The position numbers were made by a program, and so were the translations under genes. Below, piece after piece: positions 9,301 through 18,558 of a stretch of 64,000 nt of DNA (its first letter is position 1; the number at the start of each line of letters is the position of its first letter). Source of the stretch: G963666705 sp963666705 (lineage in GTDB: Bacteria > Pseudomonadota > Alphaproteobacteria > CADEGL01); contig CAXXKO010000026.1 of the NCBI GenBank assembly GCA_963666705.2, positions 62,001 through 126,000 on the forward strand, written 5' to 3'. The notes beneath the pieces are model-generated. The model worked only from the letters and a program-made list of their open reading frames with translations, was not told where the DNA came from and searched no databases.

Positions 9301-10113
9301 GTGGCGCGTAGATCGGGCAAGATTCGCGACCTGCGCCGCTACCCGGGGTTCCGCGGCGTGACCTGGGCCTGCATGGTCTTTCTCTACGGCCCCATCATCG
9401 TGGTCGCCATTTACTCGTTCAACGAGATCCGCTCGATCACCACATGGGGTGGCTTCAGCTTCGACTGGTACGTGAAGGCGGCCAGCAACGACCTGATCCA
9501 GCGCGCCACCATGAATTCCCTGTTCGTCGCCGTCGCGGCGGCCACCATCGCCACCACCTTCGCCACCGCCGCGGCCATCGCCATGCGCGGGCGCAAGTTC
9601 CGCGGCAAGGAGGCCGCCTTCGGCCTCATCAGCCTGCCCCTGATCGTGCCCGAGATCGTCTCGGCCGTGGCGTCGCTCGTGTTCTTCGTGATGATCGGCA
9701 TCCCCCTGGGGCTGGGGAGCATCCTCCTCGCCCATACGGTGTTCTGCATCCCCTTCGCCTATCTTCCCATCAGCGCCCGGCTCGACGGCATCGAAGGCTT
9801 TTACGAGGAGGCGGCGCGGGACCTCTACGCCGACGGGCGCCGCGCCTTCACCCAGGTGCTGCTGCCGATGCTGGTTCCCGGCATCGTCGCCGGCTTCATG
9901 CTGGCCTTCATCATCTCGCTCGACGATTTCATCATCACCAACTTCGTCGCCGGCCCTGGCGCCACCACCCTGCCGCTCGCCATCTACGGCCTGGTGCGCA
10001 CGGGCCTCACGCCCGAGATCAACGCCATTTCCACGATGCTGCTGTGTGTTTCCATACTGTTCGTCGCCCTATCGTTTATCATCGGCCGGATGCAGGCGCG
10101 CACCCACGGCTGA
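9301..10113 (+). CDS. ABC importer inner-membrane permease, PotC-like
   Basis: This is the second permease of the importer, 270 residues, starting with GTG. About six membrane segments are visible, and an EAA loop is recognisable in YEEAARDLYADGRRAFTQVLLP. The ISLDDFIITNFVAGPG segment is characteristic of PotC/YdcV-type permeases. The start lies 9 bases after the previous stop. Downstream the operon is interrupted by an intergenic palindrome and an IS481 copy before the substrate-binding-protein gene, so the ABC core and its receptor are now about 1.7 kb apart. Confidence 0.92.
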   Translation: MARRSGKIRDLRRYPGFRGVTWACMVFLYGPIIVVAIYSFNEIRSITTWGGFSFDWYVKAASNDLIQRATMNSLFVAVAAATIATTFATAAAIAMRGRKFRGKEAAFGLISLPLIVPEIVSAVASLVFFVMIGIPLGLGSILLAHTVFCIPFAYLPISARLDGIEGFYEEAARDLYADGRRAFTQVLLPMLVPGIVAGFMLAFIISLDDFIITNFVAGPGATTLPLAIYGLVRTGLTPEINAISTMLLCVSILFVALSFIIGRMQARTHG

Positions 10114-10120
10114 CGGGCGC

Positions 10121-10210
10121 CGCGTGCAGGCGGGCGCGGATCATATGTTCCGCTGCCCCAAGGGACAAAAAAAGGCTAGAGTGGGTCCGGTCGAAGCGGG
10201 GCCGCTCTAG
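10121..10210 (+). repeat. Partial copy of the CTAGAG intergenic palindromic repeat
   Basis: This stretch matches the right-hand part of the repeat at 25679-25828 and, inverted, 35162-35311: a GC-rich block, a run of seven A, then a hairpin whose arms begin and end with CTAGAG/CTCTAG (10176-10210). On the minus strand the hairpin is followed by seven T, so it could terminate leftward transcription, for example from the IS481 transposase. The arms carry several mismatches. Confidence 0.7.
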
Positions 10211-10250
10211 TGGTTCGAACCCGACGAAAGGGTCCCCCTCTCCTTTGGGG

Positions 10251-11631
10251 TGTATAGACCGGGGACATGGTTGACGGGTGTTCGGGGACATGGTTGACAC
10301 CTCGGATGCTGCACTTCAATACCAGATCAATCCTGTTTTGCGGTTGTTGTGCCTGTGGGGTTGTGGGTATCGCGCCAGCGATATCCATCAAATCCACAGG
10401 CGGCTCGTGTCTCGGCGGGCGCTTTTCGGAAGTCGATATGGGCGATGGTGTTGGCGCCGAAGCGCACCGTGAACACGCCGTCGACGGCGCTCGGGCGCAG
10501 GGCGATGGGCTGTCCCTTGAACGCCTTGGAGATGCGGAACTGGCGGCCCTGGAAGCTGACCATGCCGCCGCTCTGGACCTTGCGCACCCTATCGCCGGGA
10601 CCGTATGCGATCTCGGGCGGCGTCTCCGGGAAGGCGACCGCGCTGGGGCGGTAGCGGCGCGCCGGCACGTCGAGATCGAGGGCCTCGTGCGGGCGCTGGT
10701 GGTTGTAGACGTGGCGCCAGCGCGAGAATGCGCCCTGGCACTCGCCGAGATCGGCGAAGCGGCGCCCGGCCAGGACCTCGGCCGCCAATGTGCGGTGGAA
10801 GCGCTCGTCCTTGCCTTGGGTCTGGGGATGGTAGGGGCGGCAGTGGGCGATGCGGATGCCGAGCCGCATCAGCCACACGGTGAGCACGGTGTAGGGCTGG
10901 CCGCCGGCGTCGCCCCACGGCGCGCCGTTGTCCATCAGCATCGCCTCGGGCAGCCCGTAGCGCCGGAAGATGGCGCTCAGCCGCTCGCGCACCGTCTCCG
11001 CGCGCTCGTCGGCGCAGGCGGCGAGCCCGAGCGCGTAGCGCGCGTGGTCGTCGAGCACCGTCAAGGGATGGCAGCGCCCGGCCACGGTCGCGAAGTGGCC
11101 CTTGAAGTCCATCTGCCACAGCTCGTTCGGGCCGGCGCGCTCGAACCGGCACCAGCGCGCCGGCCCGGCCGCCGCCGCGTCCAGCTTGTCGTGGCGGCGC
11201 AGGATCTCGGTGATCGTACTGGCGCTCGGCACCGCCGCGTGGCCGAAGTCCTGGAGCCGCCGCCGGATCTTGCGGCCGCCCCACGCCTGGTTGCTGTCGG
11301 CCCGCACCGCGAGCACCGCCGCCTCGAGCACCGGCGCCACACGCCCCGGGCTCGTCCGCGGCCGCCGCGAGCGGTCGGCCAAGCCCTCCCGCCCCTCGGC
11401 CGCGTGCCGCCGCAGCCATTTGTAGCCGGTCTGGGCGCTGATCCCGAACCGACGGCACAGCTCACGCCGGTTCGCCCCCGCGCTTCCCGCCAGACCCACA
11501 AACTCCTCTCGCAGATCCATCACCAACCGCTCCCGCCAGACCATGATCCAATCCTTCCCCAATCCGCCAGGGACCGGGAAAGTGTCAACCATGTCTCCGA
11601 ACACCTGTCAGCTATGTCTCCGGTCTGTACA
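10251..11631 (-). mobile_element. IS481-family insertion sequence, 1,381 bp
   Basis: The element has imperfect terminal inverted repeats starting TGTAYAGACCG at both ends, and a second inner inverted repeat of 22 bp with one mismatch at 10279-10300 and 11582-11603. The ends therefore carry two tandem copies of a GGGGACATGG-like motif. TGGGG is present directly outside both ends (10246-10250 and 11632-11636), consistent with a 5-bp target duplication. Removing the element and one TGGGG restores a near-perfect palindrome of the CCCTCTCC/GGAGAGGG type, so the element landed in an intergenic repeat. One transposase gene fills it. Confidence 0.87.
10327..11544 (-). CDS. IS481-family transposase
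   Basis: This is a 405-residue DDE transposase. An N-terminal helix-turn-helix region (REEFVGLAGSAGANRRELC, then FGISAQTGYKWLRRH) is followed by a second HTH with the typical WGGRKIRRRL. The rve/integrase catalytic core follows, with acidic residues in WQMDFKGHF, LMDNGAPWG and KDERFHRTL. The ATG at 11544 is chosen over in-frame codons further upstream because those lie in the terminal repeat. No frameshift is visible, so the protein is probably active. It reads against the host importer operon and may block read-through into the binding-protein gene. Confidence 0.93.
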   Translation of the reverse strand: MVWRERLVMDLREEFVGLAGSAGANRRELCRRFGISAQTGYKWLRRHAAEGREGLADRSRRPRTSPGRVAPVLEAAVLAVRADSNQAWGGRKIRRRLQDFGHAAVPSASTITEILRRHDKLDAAAAGPARWCRFERAGPNELWQMDFKGHFATVAGRCHPLTVLDDHARYALGLAACADERAETVRERLSAIFRRYGLPEAMLMDNGAPWGDAGGQPYTVLTVWLMRLGIRIAHCRPYHPQTQGKDERFHRTLAAEVLAGRRFADLGECQGAFSRWRHVYNHQRPHEALDLDVPARRYRPSAVAFPETPPEIAYGPGDRVRKVQSGGMVSFQGRQFRISKAFKGQPIALRPSAVDGVFTVRFGANTIAHIDFRKAPAETRAACGFDGYRWRDTHNPTGTTTAKQD

Positions 11632-11775
11632 TGGGGAGAGGGTCGGGGTGAGGGGACGCGCGTCGGCGCGTTGAAAAGAGTCTTTCCGCCGCCTACTGGC
11701 GGCCAAGCCCTCACCCTCCCGCTTCGCGGGTCCCTCCCTCTCCCCCAAGGGAAGAAGTGGGGAGAGGGTTCCAAG
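11632..11775. repeat. Intergenic palindromic repeat, right part of the IS481 target
   Basis: This stretch between the IS481 and the binding-protein gene contains GGGGAGAGGG and GGTGAGGGG, followed by CCCTCACCCTCCC, GGGTCCCTCC and a CTCTCCCCC/GGGGAGAG hairpin. It is a widespread type of GC-rich intergenic palindrome. Its left piece (CCCCCTCTCC) lies on the other side of the IS481 at about 10232-10243. No gene is supported here. Confidence 0.65.
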
Positions 11776-11848
11776 TGTCAGACGCGAACCACTGGAAGGG
11801 GCACGGGCCCCGACAACCAAGAGCACGACAACACCAGGGAGACGACCG

Positions 11849-12886
11849 ATGAAACTGAGACTGACCACCGCACTCGCGGCGTTGGTGTGGGGCGCCTTGA
11901 TGCTATCGGGGCCGGCCCATGCCGAGGGCAAGCTGAGCATCTACAACTGGTTCGACTATATGCCCCAAGAGCTCCTGGACAAGTTCTCGGCGCAGTACGG
12001 CGTCGAGATCACCATGGACACCTACGATTCCAACGAGACCCTGCTCGCGCGCCTCAAGGCCGGCGTCACCGGCTACGACCTCGCGGTGCCGGGCGACTAC
12101 ATGGTGGCGATCCTCATCAAGGAGGGCTTGCTGGAGAAGGTCGACGCCAGCACTTTCGAGAATTTCGGCAACATCGAACCCAAGTTCGTCGACGTCTATT
12201 TCGATCCGGGCCGCGTGTATTCGGTCCCCTACCAATGGGGGTCCACGAGCTTCCAGGTCGATACGGATGTCTATGGCGGCGATATCGACACCCTCGCCAT
12301 CCTGTTCGACCCGCCGGCGGAGCTTTCCGGCAAGATCAACATGCTGAAGGACGTGAACGACGTCCTGAACGCGGGCCTGCGCTACCTCGAGTTTCCGCGC
12401 TGCAACGACAATCCCGAGCAGCTCAAGGCGCTCAACGACCTGATGCAGAATTCGAAGAAGCATTGGCTCAGCTTCAATTCCGACGGCGCCAAGGAGGTGC
12501 TGGTGTCGGGTGACGCGGTGGCGGGCATGAACTGGAATGGGTTCGGCATGCGCGCGCGCATGGAAAAGGCGTCGCTCAAATATGCCTACCCGCGCGAAGG
12601 CCTGACCGCGTGGATGGACAATTTCGTGGTCCTCAAGGGCGCGCCCAACCTGGAGAACGCCAAGCTCTTCATGAACTTCATGCTGGAGCCGGAGAACGCG
12701 GCGGCGCTCAGCAACTTCGCGCGCTATTCCAATGGCGTCCAGGGCACCGACCCCTACCTCGACGCCGACCTCAAGACCGCGCCCGAACTCAACCCGCCGC
12801 CGGGCACGAACATGGAGTTCGTCCCGCCGTGCGACGACAAGGTGATCCGGATGTACGACCGCATCTGGACCAACCTCCTGAAGTAG
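11849..12886 (+). CDS. Periplasmic spermidine/putrescine-type binding protein, PotD-like
   Basis: This 345-residue protein has a clear Sec signal peptide (MKLRLTTALAALVWGALMLS, cleavage expected after AHA at residue 25). The mature start LSIYNWFDYMPQELLDKF and the segment GYDLAVPGDYMVAILIKEG are characteristic of PotD/PotF-type binding proteins. A GGGAGACGA ribosome site precedes the ATG. It is the expected receptor of the ABC importer encoded at 7196-10113, from which it is separated by an IS481. Its expression now depends on read-through or on a promoter near the IS end. Ligand class (polyamine, opine or related cation) follows from family only. Confidence 0.92.
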   Translation: MKLRLTTALAALVWGALMLSGPAHAEGKLSIYNWFDYMPQELLDKFSAQYGVEITMDTYDSNETLLARLKAGVTGYDLAVPGDYMVAILIKEGLLEKVDASTFENFGNIEPKFVDVYFDPGRVYSVPYQWGSTSFQVDTDVYGGDIDTLAILFDPPAELSGKINMLKDVNDVLNAGLRYLEFPRCNDNPEQLKALNDLMQNSKKHWLSFNSDGAKEVLVSGDAVAGMNWNGFGMRARMEKASLKYAYPREGLTAWMDNFVVLKGAPNLENAKLFMNFMLEPENAAALSNFARYSNGVQGTDPYLDADLKTAPELNPPPGTNMEFVPPCDDKVIRMYDRIWTNLLK

Positions 12887-13027
12887 CCGCTTGGCGCCGG
12901 CAACCGCCGGTACCGCGGACGGCAAGACCCGGCGGGGCGCTTCGGCGCCCCGCCACTCGTCTCGGAGCATTGCCGCGGTTCGAAATCGTGTCGGGCCACG
13001 TCGCCGGTACCACCTCTCTACCCCTGG

Positions 13028-13190
13028 TACCAGCGGCCGATGAGCTTGACCCGTCGACCGCTGGCAAGCGCGACCGCGCGCCCGAGCTTATGCGAGGCCA
13101 GCCTTAGCGGCGCTTGAGCGATATTAAGAAGCCAAGGGCGCGGATGCGCCCGCCCGGCGCTTGAGGGAACATATAACGGGTCATTCTTAT
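13028..13190. repeat. Structured intergenic repeat, copy A
   Basis: This copy matches the one at 26545-26674 plus 29182-29228. It contains a hairpin with CCAGCGG/CCGCTGG arms around an AGCTTGAC loop, then a second pair of CAAGCGC/GCGCTTG arms enclosing CGAGCTTATGCGAG, then the tail AAGAAGCCAAG...CCGCCCGG...GGGAACAT. In the other copy the first stem reads CAGGCGG/CCGCCTG, so both arms changed together. It lies downstream of the binding-protein gene. No protein is supported. Confidence 0.75.
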
Positions 13191-13198
13191 GGGCCGTT

Positions 13199-13473
13199 GG
13201 TTGTCTAATTCCGGTTCGTTGGTCAAGCCCTTCCGGACCCTTGTCTCCGCCGGGAACACGGTTGTCTGCGAAGTCTTCCCCGGCGGGTCCGCCGGGTCGC
13301 TTCATGATAGTGCCCTTTGGCTTCGGCCTCCCAAGGTTGTCTAATTCCGGTTCGTTGGTCAAGCCCTTCCGGACCCTTGTCTCCGCCGGGAACACGGTTG
13401 TCTGCGAAGTCTTCCCCGGCGGGTCCGCCGGGTCGCTTCATGATAGTGCCCTTTGGCTTCGGCCTCCCAAGGT
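13199..13473. repeat. Two tandem copies of a 136-bp sequence
   Basis: The unit starting GGTTGTCTAATTCCGG at 13199 is repeated at 13335 and ends with GGCCTCCCAA before each junction; the copies look identical. They sit between the structured repeat and the IS110. On the minus strand each unit could encode MKRPGGPAGEDFADN and following residues, but the frame merges into other repeats and I do not call a gene. The rest of 13474-13594 holds no recognisable feature. Confidence 0.88.
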
Positions 13474-13594
13474 ATCAGGCGCAATCGCGAACGACTGTCC
13501 GCCTTGCAGCCAAGCGAACGGGATCGCCTCGGCCACCGTCCCGGCGGGGACGGGTCTTCCGCTTCTCGCGGAACTCTCTCTTCTCCTTATCCAG

Positions 13595-14635
13595 CTATGC
13601 CGTGGCGCTCGCCTCCTTTTCCGGCCAGCGGAAGGCTTCGCCGGTGATCAGCATCCGGTGCAGGATCACCGCCAGCCGGCGCGCCAGCGCCACGCAGGCC
13701 TTCTTGTGGCTGGTCCGCCTCTTGATCCGGCGCGCCCAGTCCTTCAGCGGGTGGGCCCGGCGCACCACCGTCAGCAGGCTGTTGGCGGCCTCGTAGAGCA
13801 GCGCCCGCAGCATGGCGTCGCCGTGTTTCGAGATGCGCCCCGAATAGTCCATCCCACCCGACTGCCAGCGCCGCGACGTGAGCCCCACATAGGCGCCCAC
13901 CGTGCGCGATTTGGCGAACCGCTCCGCTTCGCCAATGGTCGCCACATAGGCCAGCGCCGTCACCGGCCCCACCCCCGGCGTGCTCATCAGCAAACGGCAG
14001 GCCGGAGAGCCTTTCGCCCGCGCCACGACCGCCTCGTCCAGCCGCCCGATCTCGCGGCCCAGCGCCGCCGCCGCGGACAGAAGCGGCTCGATCATCACCT
14101 TCAGCTCGGGACGCCCCTCCAACGCCTCGCGGACGCGTCCGGCCAGCTTGCCCGAGCCCTTGGGAAAGCGAAGGCCCAACGACCCCAACAGGCCACGGAT
14201 CGCGTTCTCCGTATCGCGCCGCTGGCGCACCAGATGACAGCGCGCCTTGAGAAGTGCCCGCGCCTCCTGCGCCACCTCGATCTTCACCGCCACAGGGCGG
14301 CAAAACCCCGTGCGCGCGATCTCCGCCAAGAGCTCGGCGTCGTTCGCATCCGTCTTGTTGTGCTGAAGGCGCATCACCGCGTTCGCATGGCGCGCGTCGA
14401 TCACATCGACCGAGACCCCCAGCCGGCCCAGATCCCGCGCCAGCCAGCCACTCAGCGTACCCGTCTCCAGAACGATACGGCCAGGGCACGGACAATGCTC
14501 CCGCAAAGCTGCGAACAGCGCCCTCGGATCGGTCGCAACCTTGCCCCGCGCCAATATCTTTCCCGCCACGTCCTTCACGCAAAACGCCGTCTCTTCCTTC
14601 GATACGTCAAACCCAACATACTCCGTCATGGTCAC
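13595..14635 (-). CDS. IS110-family transposase (DEDD recombinase)
   Basis: This 346-residue protein has both IS110 domains. The N-terminal RuvC-like domain contains YVGFDVSKEETAFCV, VLETGTLSGWLA and DARHANAV...NKTDANDAE. The C-terminal transposase-20 domain contains MSTPGVGPVTALAYVATIG and GRISKHGDAMLR, with the conserved serine. Length is normal and the frame intact. IS110 elements lack classical long inverted repeats and generate no clear target duplication, so the element ends cannot be fixed here. An 11-bp inverted repeat (GGTCACTCTCC and its complement) lies at about 14631-14701 upstream of the gene. A structured RNA is expected in one flank of such elements but cannot be located by eye. 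Confidence 0.93.
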   Translation of the reverse strand: MTMTEYVGFDVSKEETAFCVKDVAGKILARGKVATDPRALFAALREHCPCPGRIVLETGTLSGWLARDLGRLGVSVDVIDARHANAVMRLQHNKTDANDAELLAEIARTGFCRPVAVKIEVAQEARALLKARCHLVRQRRDTENAIRGLLGSLGLRFPKGSGKLAGRVREALEGRPELKVMIEPLLSAAAALGREIGRLDEAVVARAKGSPACRLLMSTPGVGPVTALAYVATIGEAERFAKSRTVGAYVGLTSRRWQSGGMDYSGRISKHGDAMLRALLYEAANSLLTVVRRAHPLKDWARRIKRRTSHKKACVALARRLAVILHRMLITGEAFRWPEKEASATA

Positions 14636-14877
14636 TCTCCTTGGTTTGCCTATTGGGGCGCTTACTCGTGACCCCGCATCATAGGCCCGGGAGAGTGACC
14701 ACCGGAATTACGCTATGTATTAGGCCTCGCGCCCGATGCGCTTCGCGTTGGCGACGCTGAATCGCTCATTCATCCCTGCGACGGAACGGCGGGCATCATC
14801 CACTTTGGCGATGGCCGCGTTCGAATTCGCCTCGGCGGCCGTCGCCGCGGCGATCGTGTTGAGCTCGGCGGTGGCCT

Positions 14878-14996
14878 GCATCGAGGCTTCAAGGTACAGG
14901 TGTCGCAGTCGTACTTGCTCGACCTGTAGAGCAGGGTCTGGCCGCCGTGCCGCCGGCCGGTGGTCTTCAGCATCTTCCCTTGCGGGCAGATACCGT
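14878..14996 (-). pseudogene. IS1182-type transposase remnant
   Basis: On the minus strand, about 39 residues (GICPQGKMLKTTGRRHGG, YRSSKYDCDTCTLKPRC) match the cysteine-rich region between the catalytic core halves of IS1182/ISL-type transposases. Nothing of the rest of the enzyme remains on either side. A 53-codon open frame on the same strand at 14720-14881 (MQATAELNTIAAATAAEANS...) overlaps its end; it is alanine-rich and unrecognised. Confidence 0.6.
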
Positions 14997-15161
14997 GCTC
15001 TCGGAGCCGGAGGCGATCGCAGAGTTTATCAAAACAAAGGGGCCGCACGCGAGGCGCATCTGCCTGGAGACCGGCCCGACCGCGACCTGGCTGTGGCACG
15101 AGCTGCGAGCCCGCGGCTTGCCGGTGATCGGCGCCCTCGATCGCCACATCAATTTGGAATA
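14990..15161 (+). pseudogene. IS110-type transposase remnant
   Basis: An internal fragment of about 55 residues (EPEAIAEFIKTKG, ICLETGPTATWLWHELRARG, LPVIGALDRH) corresponds to the N-terminal RuvC-like domain of an IS110 transposase. It is not a copy of the intact IS110 at 13595-14635, because the sequence differs. It starts where the IS1182 remnant ends, so this is a junction of two dead elements. Confidence 0.65.
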
Positions 15162-15670
15162 GGGCCGCGACCACCGGATGCGAATTGCGACGTATTCCCA
15201 AGCTGCGTTGCCCGGAACGACCACGATCCGCTGCCCTCTCCCGCGGGTCCACGCAAGGGCTCTCTGGTTTCCTCACAATTCCAACGTCTTACCGATCTTG
15301 TGGAATTTGGCACGGTGATTACGGTAAGACCATCGATCTTGAGCCGGTAAAAGTATTAGAACCCATCGGTCAGAGGTTCGGCGGCTCGATACCCTGGGAA
15401 GAGGGAGGGCCGCGTCGCGGCGCGTGGCATATGGCATGGATACGGCGAGACCAAGGTTTGGGGCCTCCGGCGAATGGAGGCGGACGACCGGCGGCGCAAG
15501 CTGGCGGCGCGTTTCGAGGCGAAGACCGGCGAGGGTCGTCGCCGCATCGCAATCCGACGATTGACTAAAATTTTGAACCCCCACGGCCGATATTGGCTTT
15601 CGGTGGCCGCGCTTCATCCAAAAGTGCGCCAAATTCAACCGTTGGCCATGGTCCGAGGTCGAAGAGATCG
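15162..15670. other. Non-coding or unrecognised stretch before the sensor kinase gene
   Basis: The base composition falls towards AT-richer values here. A short open frame at 15474-15674 (RRMEADDRRRKLAARFEAKTG) and antisense frames exist, but none resembles a known family and none has a convincing start. It may hold the promoter of the sensor kinase gene; no specific site could be identified. Confidence 0.4.
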
Positions 15671-17483
15671 ATGAAATTAAGACTACTCCTCTTCATCGTT
15701 TTATCGATGGCCGCCCTAATTCCGGTTGTTTTCTTCGGTGTGTGGCCGCACTCCCGCGCGTTCGACAAAGAACTCTCAGATGTCTCCGAGCGTCATCTGT
15801 TGTTGGCGCGAAACATGGGCGCGGCGTTGGAGCGCTATGACCGCGACGTAAAAACGACGTTCCGAGCCCTGACCTTGAATATCGTTCGCGGTACACCGCT
15901 CGCTCGAACTCAGGAAATGCTTTCCAACTTAAATTTCCGGCATATATGCGTGGCGACAATCGATAACGGAACCGTCGTCCACGCGCTGAACGAGGAGGTC
16001 GCGCCGTGCCCAAAGGGCATACCCCCGAAGCTGTTCGCGATTTTCAAGGAAATAGCTTCGAAAGATGAAGTCAAATTTACGGAAGTATTACAGGGCCCCG
16101 ACGGTGGACCGTTAATATATGTCGTTTGGATCATCGACGAGCTTTTGTCCGTTGGTGCCATCGAGACCGACTACATCGTCGAACTCGGAATTTCCATCTC
16201 GTTTGGCGAACGTGGCCATGCCGCGATAATCGATCACAAAGGAAAGATTCTCGCTCATCCGTCACCAGAGTGGCGGCAGACGATGAAAGATATTTCAGCG
16301 GTGGAGCCGGTCAAACGGATGCTGAATAAGGAAACCGGCGTTTCTATATTCTACTCGCCGGCGTTGAATGCCGACATGATTGCGGGTTTCACCTGGGTCC
16401 CGGGACCGAATTGGGGCGTGATGATTCCGCAACCCCTGGCTGAACTGCGGGCACGGGCGGATGCGGTTCAGCGATATGCGCTTGGTGTGATCATCGCGGG
16501 GGTTTTGGCGGCAGCCCTCTTGAGCTGGTTTCTTTCTGGGTACCTGGCGCGTCCGGTGCTTGCCGTGGTCAATGCCGCGAGAGAGATGGCCGCCGGTGTC
16601 CGCAGTGTTCGGGTCCCCTCTATCAGCAAGGCTGCCCCAAGAGAGTTGAAGGCGCTACGAGAAACCTTCAATGCCATGGCGAACGCAAATGAGGAGGCAC
16701 ACCAAAAGCTCACCGATGTTGCCGAAGCTGTATCTTCGGCCACTGGCGAGAATACGTTTGAGCACCTAGTACGCCGATTCGCGCAAATTCTGAAGGTCGA
16801 TTATGTCTTTATTGGCGAGTTGATGGCCAACGGCGGATCCCAAGTTCGCACAATTGCATTTTACCGCGACGGCGCGATAGCTGGTAATTTTGATTACAGC
16901 CTCATTGGGGCGCCATGCGAGAACGTGGTCGGCAAGAAAACATGCGTTTACGGAAGCAACGTCCAACAGGAGTTTCCCGGGGACGAGGGTCTAAAAACGC
17001 TCGGGGTTCAATGCTATGTCGGCATGCCGCTGTTCGATCCTGAAGGCACGTCCCTCGGCTTGATCGTCATGATGAACCGCGAGCCCCTTGAAAATCTAGA
17101 CACAGCCATAGACCTGCTCCACATCCTGGCGAATCGTGCTGCTGCCGCGCAACATCGACGCCGCCTCGAGGACCGCCTTGTCCAGGCTCAGAAGATGAAG
17201 GCTGTCGGCCAGCTCACGGGCGGTATCGCGCATGAATTTAACAACCTCCTCATGGTGATCGTCGGCAATCTTGAATTAGCCATGTATGACATTTCGGACA
17301 ACGCCGCGCGGGAGTCGGTTTCTTTGGCGATGGGCGGCGCGATGCGCGGCGGGGAGTTGACCAGCCAGCTGCTCGCATTTTCGCGCAAACAGCATCTCAA
17401 GGTCGAACCTGTCAATCTAAATACTCTGGTGCAGGGAATGTACGAGATGCTGCAACGAACGCTTGGCGAAACGGTTTCGGTAA

Positions 17484-18558
17484 CGTCCCTATCCGGTTAA
17501 TGCAGGTAGCGACCGAGTGTTCTTTATATGTTCGCTCTAAGGGTGTACTGTTCCCGCCTCTGAGGATTGGTCGGGAGACAGGGCATGAGCGGCTTGTTGA
17601 CGTTCCAAGAGCGCTACCGAGACGAGGAATCGTGCATCCTGGCCTTGGCGGATCGACGCTGGCCGTCTGGGTTTGCGTGCGCCCGCTGCGGGCACCGGCG
17701 GGGCTATCGGCACAAGGCGCGGGCGCGCGTCTTCGAATGCGCGGCTTGCGGTCGTCAAGAGTCGGTGACGGCGGGAACCATCTTCCACCGCACCCGCACA
17801 CCGTTGCCCAAATGGTTCCTGGCGGCGTGGTTGATGGGGCGGGACAAGCGCGGGGTCTCGGCCCTGTTCCTGGCGCGCGAGCTGGGGCTTCGCTATGAGA
17901 CCGCATGGCTGATGGCTCACAAGCTGCGCCATGGCTTGGCGGAGCGGCCGGATGCGTTGCTGGACGGCATGGTCGAGGTCGATGAGAGCTACTACGGCGG
18001 GCGCGGCAAGCCCGAGAGCCGGGGCCGCGGGATGGCCAATGCCAACAAGAGCCTGCTCGTGCTGGCGGTGGAGAAGGTGGCGGTGGCGCCGGGCAAGGGG
18101 GTCGAGGCCAGCGGCTTCGTCGCCGGCCGGGCGCGGCTTGCCATCCTGCCCCGGGCCAATGCCGAGCAGCTCGGCGGCTTCGTGCGGGCCGCCGTGACGC
18201 CGGGCGCGCGCCTGCTGACCGACGATTTCAAGGGCTATGCCGGGCTCGGCGCCGTCTACCGGCACCAGCCCACCGTCCAAGGCCAAGGCAAGAACGCCGA
18301 GACGCAGATGCCGATCATCCACGTCCTGTTCAGCAACCTCAAGACCTGGCTCAACGGCACCTACCATGGCGTCAGCGCCAAGCACTTGCCGCGCTATGGC
18401 CGGGAATGGGCCTATCGCTTCAACCGCCGCCGGCGGATCGACGACCTCGGCGACTTCGTCCTGAGCCGCGCCATGGCCCGGCCAACCATCACATACCGCC
18501 AGTTGATCCACGGCTTGCAACCCCAGGGCGCACGACCTGCCTTAACCGGATAGGGACG
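17484..18558 (+). mobile_element. IS1595-family insertion sequence, copy 1 (1,075 bp)
   Basis: The ends are CGTCCCTATCCGGTTAA and its inverted complement. TTCGGTAA flanks the element on both sides (17476-17483 and 18559-18566), an 8-bp target duplication as expected for IS1595. The right end has drifted beyond the first 17 bases compared with copy 2 at 52698-53772, which keeps a 28-bp perfect inverted repeat. The element disrupts the hybrid sensor kinase gene in the same orientation. Confidence 0.95.
17585..18553 (+). CDS. IS1595-family transposase (ISXO2-like)
   Basis: This is a 322-residue transposase with an N-terminal zinc-ribbon (CARCGHRRGYRHKARARVFE then CAACGRQESVTAGTIFH). The ISXO2-like DDE domain follows, containing VEVDESYYGGRGKPESRGRG, LLTDDFKGYAGL and the late segment TYHGVSAKHLPRYGREWAYR. 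The ATG at 17585 follows GGGAGACAGGG; a TTG six codons upstream is possible. It differs from copy 2 at only a few positions (for example D instead of E in ERPDALLDG, R instead of Q in VYRHQPT) and at the last residues. No frameshift is seen. Confidence 0.94.
   Translation: MSGLLTFQERYRDEESCILALADRRWPSGFACARCGHRRGYRHKARARVFECAACGRQESVTAGTIFHRTRTPLPKWFLAAWLMGRDKRGVSALFLARELGLRYETAWLMAHKLRHGLAERPDALLDGMVEVDESYYGGRGKPESRGRGMANANKSLLVLAVEKVAVAPGKGVEASGFVAGRARLAILPRANAEQLGGFVRAAVTPGARLLTDDFKGYAGLGAVYRHQPTVQGQGKNAETQMPIIHVLFSNLKTWLNGTYHGVSAKHLPRYGREWAYRFNRRRRIDDLGDFVLSRAMARPTITYRQLIHGLQPQGARPALTG

Noticed and set aside
10205..10235. GGTTCGAACCC, resembling a tRNA T-arm
   Set aside because: No acceptor, D or anticodon arms can be built around it; the preceding bases belong to the CTAGAG palindrome.
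11608..11940. Minus-strand frame with REGPAKREGEG-like peptide
   Set aside because: It is translated from an intergenic palindromic repeat that is often mis-annotated as protein; no ribosome site.
13018..13395. Minus-strand 125-codon frame across repeats
   Set aside because: It runs through the structured repeat and the 136-bp duplication, so it is more likely repeat DNA than a gene.
14720..14881. 53-codon alanine-rich minus-strand frame
   Set aside because: No ribosome site or homologue recognised, and it overlaps a dead transposase fragment; kept only as a note.
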